From the NCBI RefSeq assembly GCF_029760915.1, contig NZ_CP121685.1, positions 1,524,001-1,588,000 of the forward strand: a DNA stretch of 64,000 nt. Direction: 5' to 3'. Made by a program: the position numbers and the translations under genes. Shown piece after piece: positions 17,408 through 25,253 of the stretch (position 1 is its first letter; every line of letters begins with the position of its first letter). The notes under the pieces are model-generated. The model searched no databases. It worked only from the letters and a program-made list of their open reading frames with translations, and was not told where the DNA came from. This stretch comes from Olleya sp. YS. Lineage in GTDB: Bacteria > Bacteroidota > Bacteroidia > Flavobacteriales > Flavobacteriaceae.

Positions 17408-17438
17408 TTATATAAACAGGGTAAGTAATTTGTTACCC
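17408..17438 (-). promoter_or_regulatory. ECF-type promoter of lipoprotein paralogue A
   Basis: GGGTAACAAA at 17429-17438, 15-nt spacer, ATATAA at 17408-17413 (minus strand). The -35 element forms part of the left arm of a hairpin (17417-17443). Confidence 0.75.
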
Positions 17439-17443
17439 TGTTT
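17417..17443 (-). terminator. Hairpin overlapping a -35 element
   Basis: Inverted repeat with ACAGGGTAA/TTACCCTGT arms, 18 bp beyond the stop of the lipoprotein gene at 17461-18435. Read as RNA it could end that transcript, while as DNA its first arm holds the -35 element of the next gene. An equivalent hairpin lies at 18474-18500. Confidence 0.6.
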
Positions 17444-17460
17444 TTAGTTTTTTTTAATTT

Positions 17461-18435
17461 TTAGTCTAATAGGGCTAAAGCATCTAATATCTCTTGAGTA
17501 GATTTAGCTTCAAAGTTTAAGGTTAATTCTTCTTCGTCAGAGATAGTGACGTTCTCTACAGCTAAGTATTGTTGATTATTTTCTAAAGTAATAGCTATAT
17601 AAGTAACTGCTAATCCTTCTGGTAACATGTCTACATAACTTTGTATTCCGTTTGCGTAAGGCGTAGAAAATTTGACAACAGCAGGTAAATTATTTTCTTC
17701 AAAAACTAAGAAGATCACTGTTTCTGCTTCGTTTGGACTATTAGTTAAATTAATATAATTAGTGGTTTTGTTTCCTAGATAGCTGTAAAACTTATCACAG
17801 TTAGACCAACCTGTATCAAAGACATCATAGATATAAGATGATGGAGCAGCAATATATTGCATACCATTTGCACCTAAACTTACATCAGTGGTTGGGCTCC
17901 ATACAATACCTTCTTCGTCAGAAGTTGTACCAGCAAATGGTAGCATTTCTGCATCAAATCCACCAGCAGATGGAACAGATATTTGGTAATTTGTACCAGA
18001 AGCTATCAGTAAGTCGTCACCATTTTGCGAAATTCTTACTTCAGTTTCTCCCTCTGATAATAAAAAGGTGTTTTGGCTAGAAAAGTTAAGCGCATTAGTA
18101 GGCTTGTTTGATAATATCATTTGACTAGGCTTAAATATTTCTTTTATTGCTACATTTACTAGTCCTGTTACTGGATTGTTACTTCCATCTACAAAAGCAT
18201 TTGGTGGAAAAGTAACTATTGTTCCGTCTTCTCCAGTGACACTGCCACCAGTTGTAGCATCAATAGTAAATGTTTGATCTTGTACACCATGGGTTTCAAA
18301 AAAACCTTGAATAGTAGTATAGCTTAAAGTTTCTTGGTAATTGTTGTTGTCATCAAAATCTTCATTATTATCACAACTTGTGAATAATAGAGTGGTCATT
18401 AATAAGGTTCCGAAAATTGTTTTTAAAGTCTTCAT
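17461..18435 (-). CDS. Secreted lipoprotein, paralogue B of the ECF-regulated pair
   Basis: 324 residues. The first 31 residues, including the lipoprotein signal and Cys20, are identical to paralogue A; afterwards the two proteins are only distantly alike (GSVTGEDGTIVTFPPNAFVDGS, then NPVTGLVNVAIKEIFKPSQMILSNKPT). The region after the signal resembles ZU5-like or beta-sandwich domains found in secreted Bacteroidota proteins, but I cannot name it with confidence. Own ECF-type promoter upstream. Confidence 0.8.
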   Translation of the reverse strand: MKTLKTIFGTLLMTTLLFTSCDNNEDFDDNNNYQETLSYTTIQGFFETHGVQDQTFTIDATTGGSVTGEDGTIVTFPPNAFVDGSNNPVTGLVNVAIKEIFKPSQMILSNKPTNALNFSSQNTFLLSEGETEVRISQNGDDLLIASGTNYQISVPSAGGFDAEMLPFAGTTSDEEGIVWSPTTDVSLGANGMQYIAAPSSYIYDVFDTGWSNCDKFYSYLGNKTTNYINLTNSPNEAETVIFLVFEENNLPAVVKFSTPYANGIQSYVDMLPEGLAVTYIAITLENNQQYLAVENVTISDEEELTLNFEAKSTQEILDALALLD

Positions 18436-18463
18436 ATTTTGTGTTTTAAATTGTTATTCATGT

Positions 18464-18494
18464 TTATATAAACAGGGTAAGTATTTTGTTACCC
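18464..18494 (-). promoter_or_regulatory. ECF-type promoter of lipoprotein paralogue B
   Basis: GGGTAACAAA at 18485-18494, 15-nt spacer, ATATAA at 18464-18469 (minus strand). Nearly identical to the promoter at 17408-17438. Confidence 0.75.
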
Positions 18495-18500
18495 TGTTTT
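18474..18500 (-). terminator. Hairpin overlapping a -35 element
   Basis: ACAGGGTAA/TTACCCTGT arms, 8 bp beyond the stop of the gene at 18508-18939. Same dual arrangement as the hairpin at 17417-17443. Confidence 0.6.
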
Positions 18501-18507
18501 TGGTAAA

Positions 18508-18939
18508 TTATTTACTAGCTATAATTTTGTAAGTCATAATATCTCCTTTAGCAACTAGTTGTATCATTTGTTTTGCTGAAAACTCTGAAGAAGAAAATCC
18601 TTTAGCATATCCTTTTTCACTTTTAACTTCCCAGAAGTATAGGCGTGATTCTTTTTTAAATATCTCGCTTTTTAAGATAAAGTAGTTTGTGATTTTTCGT
18701 TCTAAAACCACTTCGTTTTGTCCAACAAGATTAGATCTTTTTTTAGCTTCAAATAATGATGTTGCAGTTCCGGAAAATTCTCCGTTAGTTGTTACAACTG
18801 TCCAGTCGTATACTTCTACTATTTCATTTTTTGTAATGTCTACAGGTATTTCACTGTTACCATCTGTTTTTAAATTAGCAGCATTTACGTTTAATAATCC
18901 TAATACTACTGTTGCGATAATTAAAATTGTACGTTTCAT
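18508..18939 (-). CDS. Small exported protein of unknown function, ECF-regulated
   Basis: 143 residues with a signal peptide (cleavage near residue 20, NVNAAN). The mature part has a repeated strand pattern (YDWTVVTTNGEFSGTATSLFEAKK and FWEVKSEKGYAKGFSSSEFSAKQM look like two copies of one small motif, W-V...G...F.A...). No known domain recognised. It is the gene closest to, and divergent from, the sigma factor gene and has the same promoter type as the next three genes. Confidence 0.75.
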   Translation of the reverse strand: MKRTILIIATVVLGLLNVNAANLKTDGNSEIPVDITKNEIVEVYDWTVVTTNGEFSGTATSLFEAKKRSNLVGQNEVVLERKITNYFILKSEIFKKESRLYFWEVKSEKGYAKGFSSSEFSAKQMIQLVAKGDIMTYKIIASK

Positions 18940-19006
18940 AATTTCTAAAATTTAAATTGTTTTATTTTTTGTTTAAATGTGTTGTCATTTTTTGACCGTT
19001 ACACCC

Positions 19007-19037
19007 TTATATCAAAACCATTTAAAATTTGTTACCC
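19007..19037 (-). promoter_or_regulatory. ECF-type promoter of the small exported protein
   Basis: GGGTAACAAA at 19028-19037, 15-nt spacer, ATATAA at 19007-19012 (minus strand). It lies in the divergent region in front of the sigma factor gene. Confidence 0.75.
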
Positions 19038-19081
19038 TTATTTACTTAAGTTTTTTTAAATTCGTTGTAAACAAAGGGTTT

Positions 19082-19663
19082 ATGAGTGAAAAAAAAATAC
19101 ACGAAGACCAGAAATATGTAGACGGATTGGTAAATAACAACTCCTTTATTATTCAGGCTATATATGATAAGTTTGCGCCAAAAGTGATTAATTACATTAG
19201 GCAAAATAGTGGTGATGCAGAACGTGCTCAGGATATTATACAAGAAACTATTATCACCATTTATAATCAAGGTTGTCAAAAAAAACTGCAATTAACGTGT
19301 CCTTTTGATGCCTACTTTTTTTTACTGTGTAAACGTAAGTGGTTAAACTATTTGAAAAAAAGTGGTAATAAAGAGGTAACAATTAATGAAGAAGTTTTAT
19401 CTAAAGATGACGACGCACAAGAACTGTCTTTTGAATCTTCTATTTTTGAAGGTAAACAAGCCCTTTTTAACGAGATGTTTCAAAAACTAGGAGATGCCTG
19501 CAAAGACTTGCTAAAAGCGACTTTTAAAATTAAATCTATGGAAGAAGTAGCAGCTAGCCTAAATGTAAGTTATGCTTACGCACGAAAGAAAAAATCGCTT
19601 TGCATTGGTCAATTAACTAAGTTAGTTCAAGAGTCGCCAACATTTAATCAACTTAATTATTAA
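19082..19663 (+). CDS. ECF-type RNA polymerase sigma factor
   Basis: 193 residues from ATG 19082; the open frame extends 35 codons upstream but that part crosses the divergent promoter and has no sigma-like sequence. Region 2 at about residues 25-95 (FAPKVINYIRQNSGDAERAQDIIQETI ends before the promoter-melting part) and region 4 at about 135-185 (LGDACKDLLKATFKIKSMEEVAASLNVSYAYARKKK). The anti-sigma candidate starts 4 bp after its stop. Four nearby genes share a promoter with a -35 AAC core, as ECF sigmas recognise; I infer they are its targets. Confidence 0.9.
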   Translation: MSEKKIHEDQKYVDGLVNNNSFIIQAIYDKFAPKVINYIRQNSGDAERAQDIIQETIITIYNQGCQKKLQLTCPFDAYFFLLCKRKWLNYLKKSGNKEVTINEEVLSKDDDAQELSFESSIFEGKQALFNEMFQKLGDACKDLLKATFKIKSMEEVAASLNVSYAYARKKKSLCIGQLTKLVQESPTFNQLNY

Positions 19664-19667
19664 TGTT

Positions 19668-20423
19668 ATGCAAGAACAAGATTACATCCTTTTTGAAAAT
19701 TATCTATCTGGCGATTTATCTTCTGAAGAGATAGCTGATTTTGAAAACAGAGTCAGTACAGATGAAGACTTCAAACAAGCCTTCACTATTTATAAAGAAT
19801 TATCGGAACATTTACAGCATGAAATAGGGAATGAGGATAACACTACAGATTTTAGAGCTAATTTAGATAGCATTTCACACAGATATTTTACCAAATTAGA
19901 TATCGAAGAAAATCCAGTTGAAGTTAAAAAGACCTTTAGTTTTTACAAATTAGCAGTAGCAGCAAGTATTGCATTAATCATGGGCTTCTTTGTATTTAAT
20001 CAGTTTTCTGGTGGTGCAGATTATTATGATTTTAATGACCACGGAACTATCGATTTTACAGAGAGAAGTAGCGAAGACAATGTTGGTCTATTAATCAAAA
20101 CAACAAAAGCCTTTAATAACAAGGAATATAAAGAAGCAAAAAGTTATTTAGAAGAGTTATTAAAAGACAACCCTGAAAACGTCGAGTATAATTTTTACTA
20201 TGCCATTACTAATATTGAGTTAGATAATTTTGATCAAGCAGATTCAATTTTAGGTACCATAGCAAATGGAAACTCAGCTTATAAAAATAAAGCCACTTGG
20301 TATTGGGCATTAAGTAAATTAAAGCAGGATAAAAAGGAAGATTGTATTAAGCTACTAAAGCAAATTCCTGAAGATGCAGACGATTACAGTCAAGCACTTA
20401 AATTATTGAAGAAGCTAAAATAA
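19668..20423 (+). CDS. Putative anti-sigma factor with TPR-like periplasmic domain
   Basis: 251 residues. The N-terminal 60 residues (FENYLSGDLSSEEIADFENRVSTDEDFKQAF) match the usual anti-sigma start that clamps an ECF factor. One membrane helix lies at about residues 92-110 (LAVAASIALIMGFFVF). The C-terminal half (about 135-250) has TPR-like helices (FNNKEYKEAKSYLEELLKDNPENVEYNFYYA), which would face the periplasm and could sense a partner. It follows the sigma gene after 4 bp. Assignment rests on layout and the N-terminal pattern. Confidence 0.8.
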   Translation: MQEQDYILFENYLSGDLSSEEIADFENRVSTDEDFKQAFTIYKELSEHLQHEIGNEDNTTDFRANLDSISHRYFTKLDIEENPVEVKKTFSFYKLAVAASIALIMGFFVFNQFSGGADYYDFNDHGTIDFTERSSEDNVGLLIKTTKAFNNKEYKEAKSYLEELLKDNPENVEYNFYYAITNIELDNFDQADSILGTIANGNSAYKNKATWYWALSKLKQDKKEDCIKLLKQIPEDADDYSQALKLLKKLK

Positions 20424-20451
20424 CACATCTTCAATCTTAAAAATACTAGTT

Positions 20452-20482
20452 AAAAAGTCATCAAAACCATGATGACTTTTTT
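20452..20482 (+). terminator. Terminator of the sigma/anti-sigma operon
   Basis: Twelve-bp stem AAAAAGTCATCA/TGATGACTTTTT with a 6-nt loop, then a T-rich tract, 28 bp after the anti-sigma stop. Confidence 0.85.
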
Positions 20483-20493
20483 ATTTTTGCTAC

Positions 20494-21261
20494 ATGATTA
20501 TAACAGATACACATACCCATTTATATAGCGAAGCTTTTGACGAAGACAGAGACCAAATGATGCAACGTGCATTAGATGCTGGTGTGTCTAGGTTTTTTGT
20601 ACCAGCAATAGATAGTGCATACACACAAGGTATGTTAGATCTTCAATCTAAGTATTCAGATCGCGTTTTTTTAATGATGGGTTTGCATCCAACACATGTA
20701 AAAGACAATTATAAAGAAGAATTATCACATGTAGAAGAGATGCTTAACCAGCATACATATTATGCAGTAGGCGAAATAGGTATCGACTTATATTGGGACA
20801 AAAGTACTTTAGAAATTCAAAAAGAAGCATTTAGGTTTCAAATCAAACTAGCAAAGCAACATCAATTACCTATAGTCATCCATTGTCGTGAGGCTTTTGA
20901 CGAGATATTTGAAATTTTAGAAGAAGAACAATCAGAAGATTTATTCGGTATTTTTCATTGTTTTACAGGAACAATAGAGCAAGCACATCAAGCCATATCA
21001 TATAATATGAAGTTAGGTATTGGAGGTGTGGTGACGTTTAAAAACGGAAAGATTGATCAGTTTTTAAGTCAAATAGATTTAAAGCATATTGTTTTAGAAA
21101 CCGATTCACCGTATTTAGCACCAAAACCATACAGAGGAAAGCGCAACGAAAGTAGTTATATTACAAAGGTTTTAGAAAAGTTATCCGAAATTTACGAAGT
21201 GCCTCAAGAAAAAATTGCCGAAATTACAACCGAAAACTCAAAAAAAGTATTTAAAATTTAA
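20494..21261 (+). CDS. tatD: TatD family metal-dependent deoxyribonuclease
   Basis: 255 residues, normal for the family. The first metal motif is DTHTHLYSEAFDEDRD at residues 4-19. GEIGIDLYWD holds the catalytic Glu, VIHCREAF and FHCFTGT the metal His residues, and ETDSPYLAPKPYRGKRNE the conserved C-terminal Asp motif. A TIM-barrel nuclease of the amidohydrolase superfamily, implicated in DNA turnover and repair in its family. The asparaginase gene follows after a short repeat-bearing spacer. Confidence 0.95.
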   Translation: MIITDTHTHLYSEAFDEDRDQMMQRALDAGVSRFFVPAIDSAYTQGMLDLQSKYSDRVFLMMGLHPTHVKDNYKEELSHVEEMLNQHTYYAVGEIGIDLYWDKSTLEIQKEAFRFQIKLAKQHQLPIVIHCREAFDEIFEILEEEQSEDLFGIFHCFTGTIEQAHQAISYNMKLGIGGVVTFKNGKIDQFLSQIDLKHIVLETDSPYLAPKPYRGKRNESSYITKVLEKLSEIYEVPQEKIAEITTENSKKVFKI

Positions 21262-21268
21262 ATGATAA

Positions 21269-21330
21269 TGTCATGCTGAGCGCAGTCGAAGCATAATTCG
21301 TAATTCAAAATTCGTAATTCGTAATTCAAT
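21269..21330. repeat. REP-like palindrome followed by short direct repeats
   Basis: The 25 bp at 21269-21293 (TGTCA, then TGCT/AGCA arms around GAGCGCAGTCGA) are followed by a run of AATTCGTAATTC-type units to the start of the asparaginase gene. A related element in another variant lies at 37697-37720. Both match the appearance of short interspersed repeats commonly seen between genes of Flavobacteriia. Confidence 0.6.
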
Positions 21331-22362
21331 ATGACCAAAACCATCCCAAACATACTCCTTATATATACTGGTGGAACTATTGGTATGATAAAAGATCCAG
21401 AAACAGGAGCCTTACGTGCGTTTGATTTTGAGAATTTATTGGTTAGAATCCCAGAATTAAAACTGTTAGATTGTTCTATCAAAACCTATTCATTTAAAAA
21501 GCCTATTGATTCTAGTAACATGGAACCAGAATATTGGGTTCAGATTGCAGAAGTTATAGAATCGCACTACGACAGTTTTGATGGATTTGTTGTGCTTCAT
21601 GGAAGTGATACCATGAGTTATACAGCTTCAGCATTAAGTTTTATGTTAGAGCATTTAGCAAAACCAGTTATTTTTACAGGATCGCAATTACCCATTGGAG
21701 ACTTGCGTACAGATGCCAAAGAAAATTTGATTACCTCAATCCAAATTGCATCTCTTCAACATTATAATAAACCTGTTATAAAAGAAGTAGGTTTATATTT
21801 TGAATATAAATTATACAGAGCCAATCGTACAACAAAAATAAATGCCGAACACTTTGAAGCATTTGATAGTTTAAATTATCCAGACTTGGCAGAAAGTGGT
21901 GTCCACTTAAAAGTAAATCATGAGTATTTATTAAAACCTAACCCAAGAAAAAATTTAATAGTACATAAACAACTAGATGCTAATATTGCATTAATTAAGT
22001 TGTTTCCTGGTATTTCAAAACAGGTCTTAGAAAGTATTTTTAATTCTGAAGGACTAAAAGGTGTTATTTTAGAAACCTATGGAGCTGGAAACTGTTCGAC
22101 TAAAGATTGGTTTTTAGATTTACTAAAAGCAACTATAAATAAAGGAATACATATAGTTAACGTTACACAATGTTCTGGTGGAAGTGTGCTAATGGGTCAA
22201 TATGAAACTAGTGAAAAACTAAAACGTATTGGTTTAATTTCCGGAAAAGACATAACAACAGAAGCTGCTTTGTGCAAAATGATGTATTTGTTGGGACAAA
22301 ATATTTCCCCTAACTTGTTCAAAACCATATATGAAACAGCATTGCGTGGAGAAATGAGCTAA
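21331..22362 (+). CDS. ansA: Type I (cytoplasmic) L-asparaginase
   Basis: 343 residues, without signal peptide. Catalytic motifs are LLIYTGGTIGMIKD near residue 8 (first Thr of the active site) and FVVLHGSDTMSYTASAL near residue 90 (second Thr with Asp). The C-terminal part (GAGN, VTQCSGGSV) is also typical of type I enzymes. Hydrolyses asparagine to aspartate and ammonia. Confidence 0.95.
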   Translation: MTKTIPNILLIYTGGTIGMIKDPETGALRAFDFENLLVRIPELKLLDCSIKTYSFKKPIDSSNMEPEYWVQIAEVIESHYDSFDGFVVLHGSDTMSYTASALSFMLEHLAKPVIFTGSQLPIGDLRTDAKENLITSIQIASLQHYNKPVIKEVGLYFEYKLYRANRTTKINAEHFEAFDSLNYPDLAESGVHLKVNHEYLLKPNPRKNLIVHKQLDANIALIKLFPGISKQVLESIFNSEGLKGVILETYGAGNCSTKDWFLDLLKATINKGIHIVNVTQCSGGSVLMGQYETSEKLKRIGLISGKDITTEAALCKMMYLLGQNISPNLFKTIYETALRGEMS

Positions 22363-22435
22363 AATTAACCTTCAAAATTTTATCATTAGCTTATTTTTTT
22401 GTTATTTGCTCTGCTGTAATTAAACAATAAATTAC

Positions 22436-22523
22436 AGAGAGGTGGCCGAGTGGCTTAAGGCGCACGCTTGGAAAGCGTGTATGCGTTTATAGCGTATCGA
22501 GGGTTCGAATCCCTTCCTCTCTG
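22436..22523 (+). tRNA. tRNA-Ser (anticodon GGA)
   Basis: 88 nt with a 7-bp acceptor stem AGAGAGG/CCTCTCT, D arm GCCGAGTGGC, and anticodon stem CACGC/GCGTG enclosing TTGGAAA, hence anticodon GGA. A long class II variable arm (TATGCGTTTATAGCGTA) is typical of serine tRNA, and the T arm is GAGGGTTCGAATCCCTT. CCA is not encoded. Reads UCU/UCC codons. Confidence 0.96.
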
Positions 22524-22745
22524 CAAGAGATTTTAAATTTTATTATTGATATTGGAATAGTTTTTGTGATTTAAAATTAGCTTCAAATACTATTTTATCT
22601 TAATTTAAAATCTTTTGTTAATTAAATAAGAGTTAATAAGAAGAACTATTTAGTTTTACTAAACCTCTTTAGCGGTTATTTTTATTTTTAATTGCAATTT
22701 TTTTATATCTTTAACACTTTAACTAATAAAATTAAGAACAACAAA

Positions 22746-23534
22746 ATGAAAAGATTATTTTCTATCCTAGCCATCGCGTGTATCATGGTATTCGGAACTG
22801 CAAACGCAACGACTAACGTAGCAATGACTACTGCAACTACTGTAGTGCTTACACAACAAGAAAATGAAACAGCTGATGCAACTACAACTGCAGATGGCGA
22901 AAATTTAACGTTCCACCAAGAGCTTAAAAAGCGTTTTATTGAAGGTGGTCCAGGATTTATGGGAATTGTATTATTATGTTTAATTCTTGGTTTGGCAATT
23001 GCTATTGAAAGAATTATCTTCTTAAACTTATCTACTACAAATTCAAAAAAATTAACTCAAGATGTTGAAGATGCACTTCAGTCTGGTGGTATAGAAGCTG
23101 CTAAAGAAGTATGTCGTAACACAAAAGGACCTGTAGCCTCTATCTTTTATCAAGGATTAGACAGAGCAGATGGAGATTTAGAATCTGCTGAAAAAGCTGT
23201 AGTAGCTTATGGAGGAGTACAAATGGGACAATTAGAGAAAAACGTATCTTGGATTTCATTATTTATTGCATTAGCACCAATGTTAGGATTCATGGGAACA
23301 GTAATTGGTATGATTCAAGCATTCGATAAAATTGAAGCAGCTGGAGATATGCAACCATCATTAGTAGCAGGAGGTATTAAAGTAGCCTTATTAACTACTG
23401 TATTTGGACTTATTGTTGCTATTATATTACAAATCTTTTACAACTATATTATTGCAAAAATAGATAGTATTGTTAATGACATGGAAGATTCTTCTATCAA
23501 CTTAATGGATATGTTATCTAAGTATAAAAAATAA
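22746..23534 (+). CDS. exbB: MotA/TolQ/ExbB proton channel family protein
   Basis: 262 residues from ATG 22746 (an earlier in-frame start would add 18 residues and cross the likely promoter). An extra N-terminal hydrophobic segment at residues 5-20 is followed by a linker, as in many Bacteroidota ExbB proteins. The three canonical helices are near residues 60-80, 165-195 and 205-235 (SLFIALAPMLGFMGTVIGMIQAF). Forms the proton-driven motor with the ExbD proteins encoded downstream and should energise outer-membrane transport. Confidence 0.92.
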   Translation: MKRLFSILAIACIMVFGTANATTNVAMTTATTVVLTQQENETADATTTADGENLTFHQELKKRFIEGGPGFMGIVLLCLILGLAIAIERIIFLNLSTTNSKKLTQDVEDALQSGGIEAAKEVCRNTKGPVASIFYQGLDRADGDLESAEKAVVAYGGVQMGQLEKNVSWISLFIALAPMLGFMGTVIGMIQAFDKIEAAGDMQPSLVAGGIKVALLTTVFGLIVAIILQIFYNYIIAKIDSIVNDMEDSSINLMDMLSKYKK

Positions 23535-23563
23535 TTATTAACCACTTTAAATCATAACATATT

Positions 23564-24037
23564 ATGAATTTACAAAAAATACTAACTTATGTAGTTATCC
23601 TAATTGGGATTATTGCAATTGCATTGTGGTTTTTAATGAATGGCAATATTAGTGACTTATTAACTGAAAACGGAGTAACCGATGTCAAGGATTTACCTTT
23701 AAACGAAACGATGCCATTAGTATCTCCATTATATTACTTAGTTATAGTTGTTGCAGTTATTGCTTTAGTTTTAACATTAATTTCTGTGATTAACTCTTTA
23801 ATGAAGTCGTCTAAAGGATTAAAAAACATATTGATAGGTGTTGGAGCATTTCTTGCTGTAATAGTTATTGCTTATGCGTTATCTGGAGGTGATGCTAAAG
23901 AGTATTTCTATAACGGAATTGCTGCAACTGACAAAGAATCACATTTAGTTGGAGCTGGACTATACGCATTTTACGCGTTAATAGTTATAGCTGCAGGAAC
24001 CATGTTATTCACTGGAATTAAAAAATTAATTAAATAA
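23564..24037 (+). CDS. Membrane protein of the exbB-exbD operon
   Basis: 157 residues with four predicted membrane helices (about 5-22, 55-75, 85-103, 130-150). No domain recognised. It lies 29 bp after exbB and 2 bp before exbD on the same strand, so it is very likely an accessory subunit of the same energy-transducing complex; that role is inferred from position. Confidence 0.78.
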   Translation: MNLQKILTYVVILIGIIAIALWFLMNGNISDLLTENGVTDVKDLPLNETMPLVSPLYYLVIVVAVIALVLTLISVINSLMKSSKGLKNILIGVGAFLAVIVIAYALSGGDAKEYFYNGIAATDKESHLVGAGLYAFYALIVIAAGTMLFTGIKKLIK

Positions 24038-24039
24038 TT

Positions 24040-24648
24040 ATGGCAAAAAGATCAGCACCAGAAGTTAATGCAGGCTCTATGGCTGACATTGCCTTCTTAT
24101 TATTAATATTCTTCTTAGTTACTACAACTATTGAAGTAGATTCTGGTATTAGTTCAAAACTACCACCAGATATTCCACCACCAGATGTAAAAATTAAACA
24201 GAAAAACATTTTTACTGTTGAATTGAACAAGGATAACCAAATGTTGGTTGAGGAAGAGTTGATGAAAGTTAAAGATTTAAAAGCAGCAGCCATTAAATTT
24301 ATTGACAATGGAGGAGGAGAAGGAACAGATGGTACCAAGTGTACCTATTGTAATGGAGCTAAAGACCCAGCGTCATCTGACCATCCATCCAAAGCCATTA
24401 TTTCTATCACACACTCTAGAGCAACAGACTATGATACATTTATTGTGGTTTATGATCAATTAGTTAGCGCTTATGCAGAGCTAAGAGAACGTTTAGCACA
24501 GAAATTGTACAACAGATCTTTTAAAGAAATGGAATTAACATACGACGATTCTAAGTCACCACAATTTAAAAGTGAAAAGTTAAAAGAGAAGATAGATAAT
24601 ATTAAGGATAAGTATCCAAGAATTATATCTAAAGCAGAACCTAAATAA
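24040..24648 (+). CDS. exbD: ExbD/TolR family biopolymer transport protein (first copy)
   Basis: 202 residues. Single N-terminal helix with the channel motif MADIAFLLLIFFLVTTT, in which the Asp is the proton-carrying residue, followed by KLPPDIPPPD and a periplasmic domain. An insertion around residue 95 (CTYCNGAKDPASSDH) carries a CxxC pair unusual for the family and might be a disulfide. Follows ExbB and its accessory gene; a second ExbD follows after 10 bp. Confidence 0.92.
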   Translation: MAKRSAPEVNAGSMADIAFLLLIFFLVTTTIEVDSGISSKLPPDIPPPDVKIKQKNIFTVELNKDNQMLVEEELMKVKDLKAAAIKFIDNGGGEGTDGTKCTYCNGAKDPASSDHPSKAIISITHSRATDYDTFIVVYDQLVSAYAELRERLAQKLYNRSFKEMELTYDDSKSPQFKSEKLKEKIDNIKDKYPRIISKAEPK

Positions 24649-24658
24649 TTATTAAACT

Positions 24659-25129
24659 ATGTCAAAATTTAAAAAAGGAGGCAAAAAAGAGTTGCCAGCT
24701 ATTTCTACAGCATCTTTACCAGATATTGTATTCATGCTATTATTCTTTTTTATGGTAGCTACCGTAATGAGAGACAACAGTTTGAAAATTAAAAACAATC
24801 TACCTTCTGCTGCTCAAACTGAAAAGCTAGGTCAAAAAAATCTTGTAATGTTTATCTATGCAGGTAAACCTAGTGATCAATACAGAAATATGGGTGAAGA
24901 AGCTAAAATCCAGTTAAACGATAAGTTTGCAGATTTAAACGACATTGCAGCATTTGTAGCTGCAGAGCGTGCTTCTAAACGTGAAGCTGAAATACCACAA
25001 TTAATTGCTGCATTAAAAGTAGATAAAGAAACCAATATGGGATTAGTATCTGACATTGAGCAAGCCTTACGTAAAGTAGGACAATTAAAAATTAATTACA
25101 CCACCAAAAAAGGTAGTGGACTTAAATAA
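24659..25129 (+). CDS. exbD: ExbD/TolR family biopolymer transport protein (second copy)
   Basis: 156 residues. Membrane helix with SLPDIVFMLLFFFMVATVM keeping the proton-carrying Asp, and a short periplasmic domain. Two non-identical ExbD proteins in tandem after one ExbB is the normal flavobacterial layout. Operon ends at the strong hairpin at 25151-25183. Confidence 0.92.
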   Translation: MSKFKKGGKKELPAISTASLPDIVFMLLFFFMVATVMRDNSLKIKNNLPSAAQTEKLGQKNLVMFIYAGKPSDQYRNMGEEAKIQLNDKFADLNDIAAFVAAERASKREAEIPQLIAALKVDKETNMGLVSDIEQALRKVGQLKINYTTKKGSGLK

Positions 25130-25150
25130 GTATTACTCTTAATTTTATAA

Positions 25151-25190
25151 CAAAAGGTGTTTTGATTTTCAAAACACCTTTTGTTTTTTA
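25151..25190 (+). terminator. Terminator of the exbB-exbD operon
   Basis: Fifteen-bp perfect stem (CAAAAGGTGTTTTGA and its complement, 25151-25183) with a 3-nt loop, followed by TTTTTT. Confidence 0.92.
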
Positions 25191-25253
25191 TAACTTTAAT
25201 ATAGTCTATAGGTTTTATTTTTAATCTATCAATTAAAGCAATATATTTAATTC

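Noticed and set aside
18977-19081. Extended N-terminus of the ECF sigma factor
   Set aside because: The extra 35 codons cross the divergent promoter at 19007-19037 and do not resemble sigma factors; the ATG at 19082 is the standard start.
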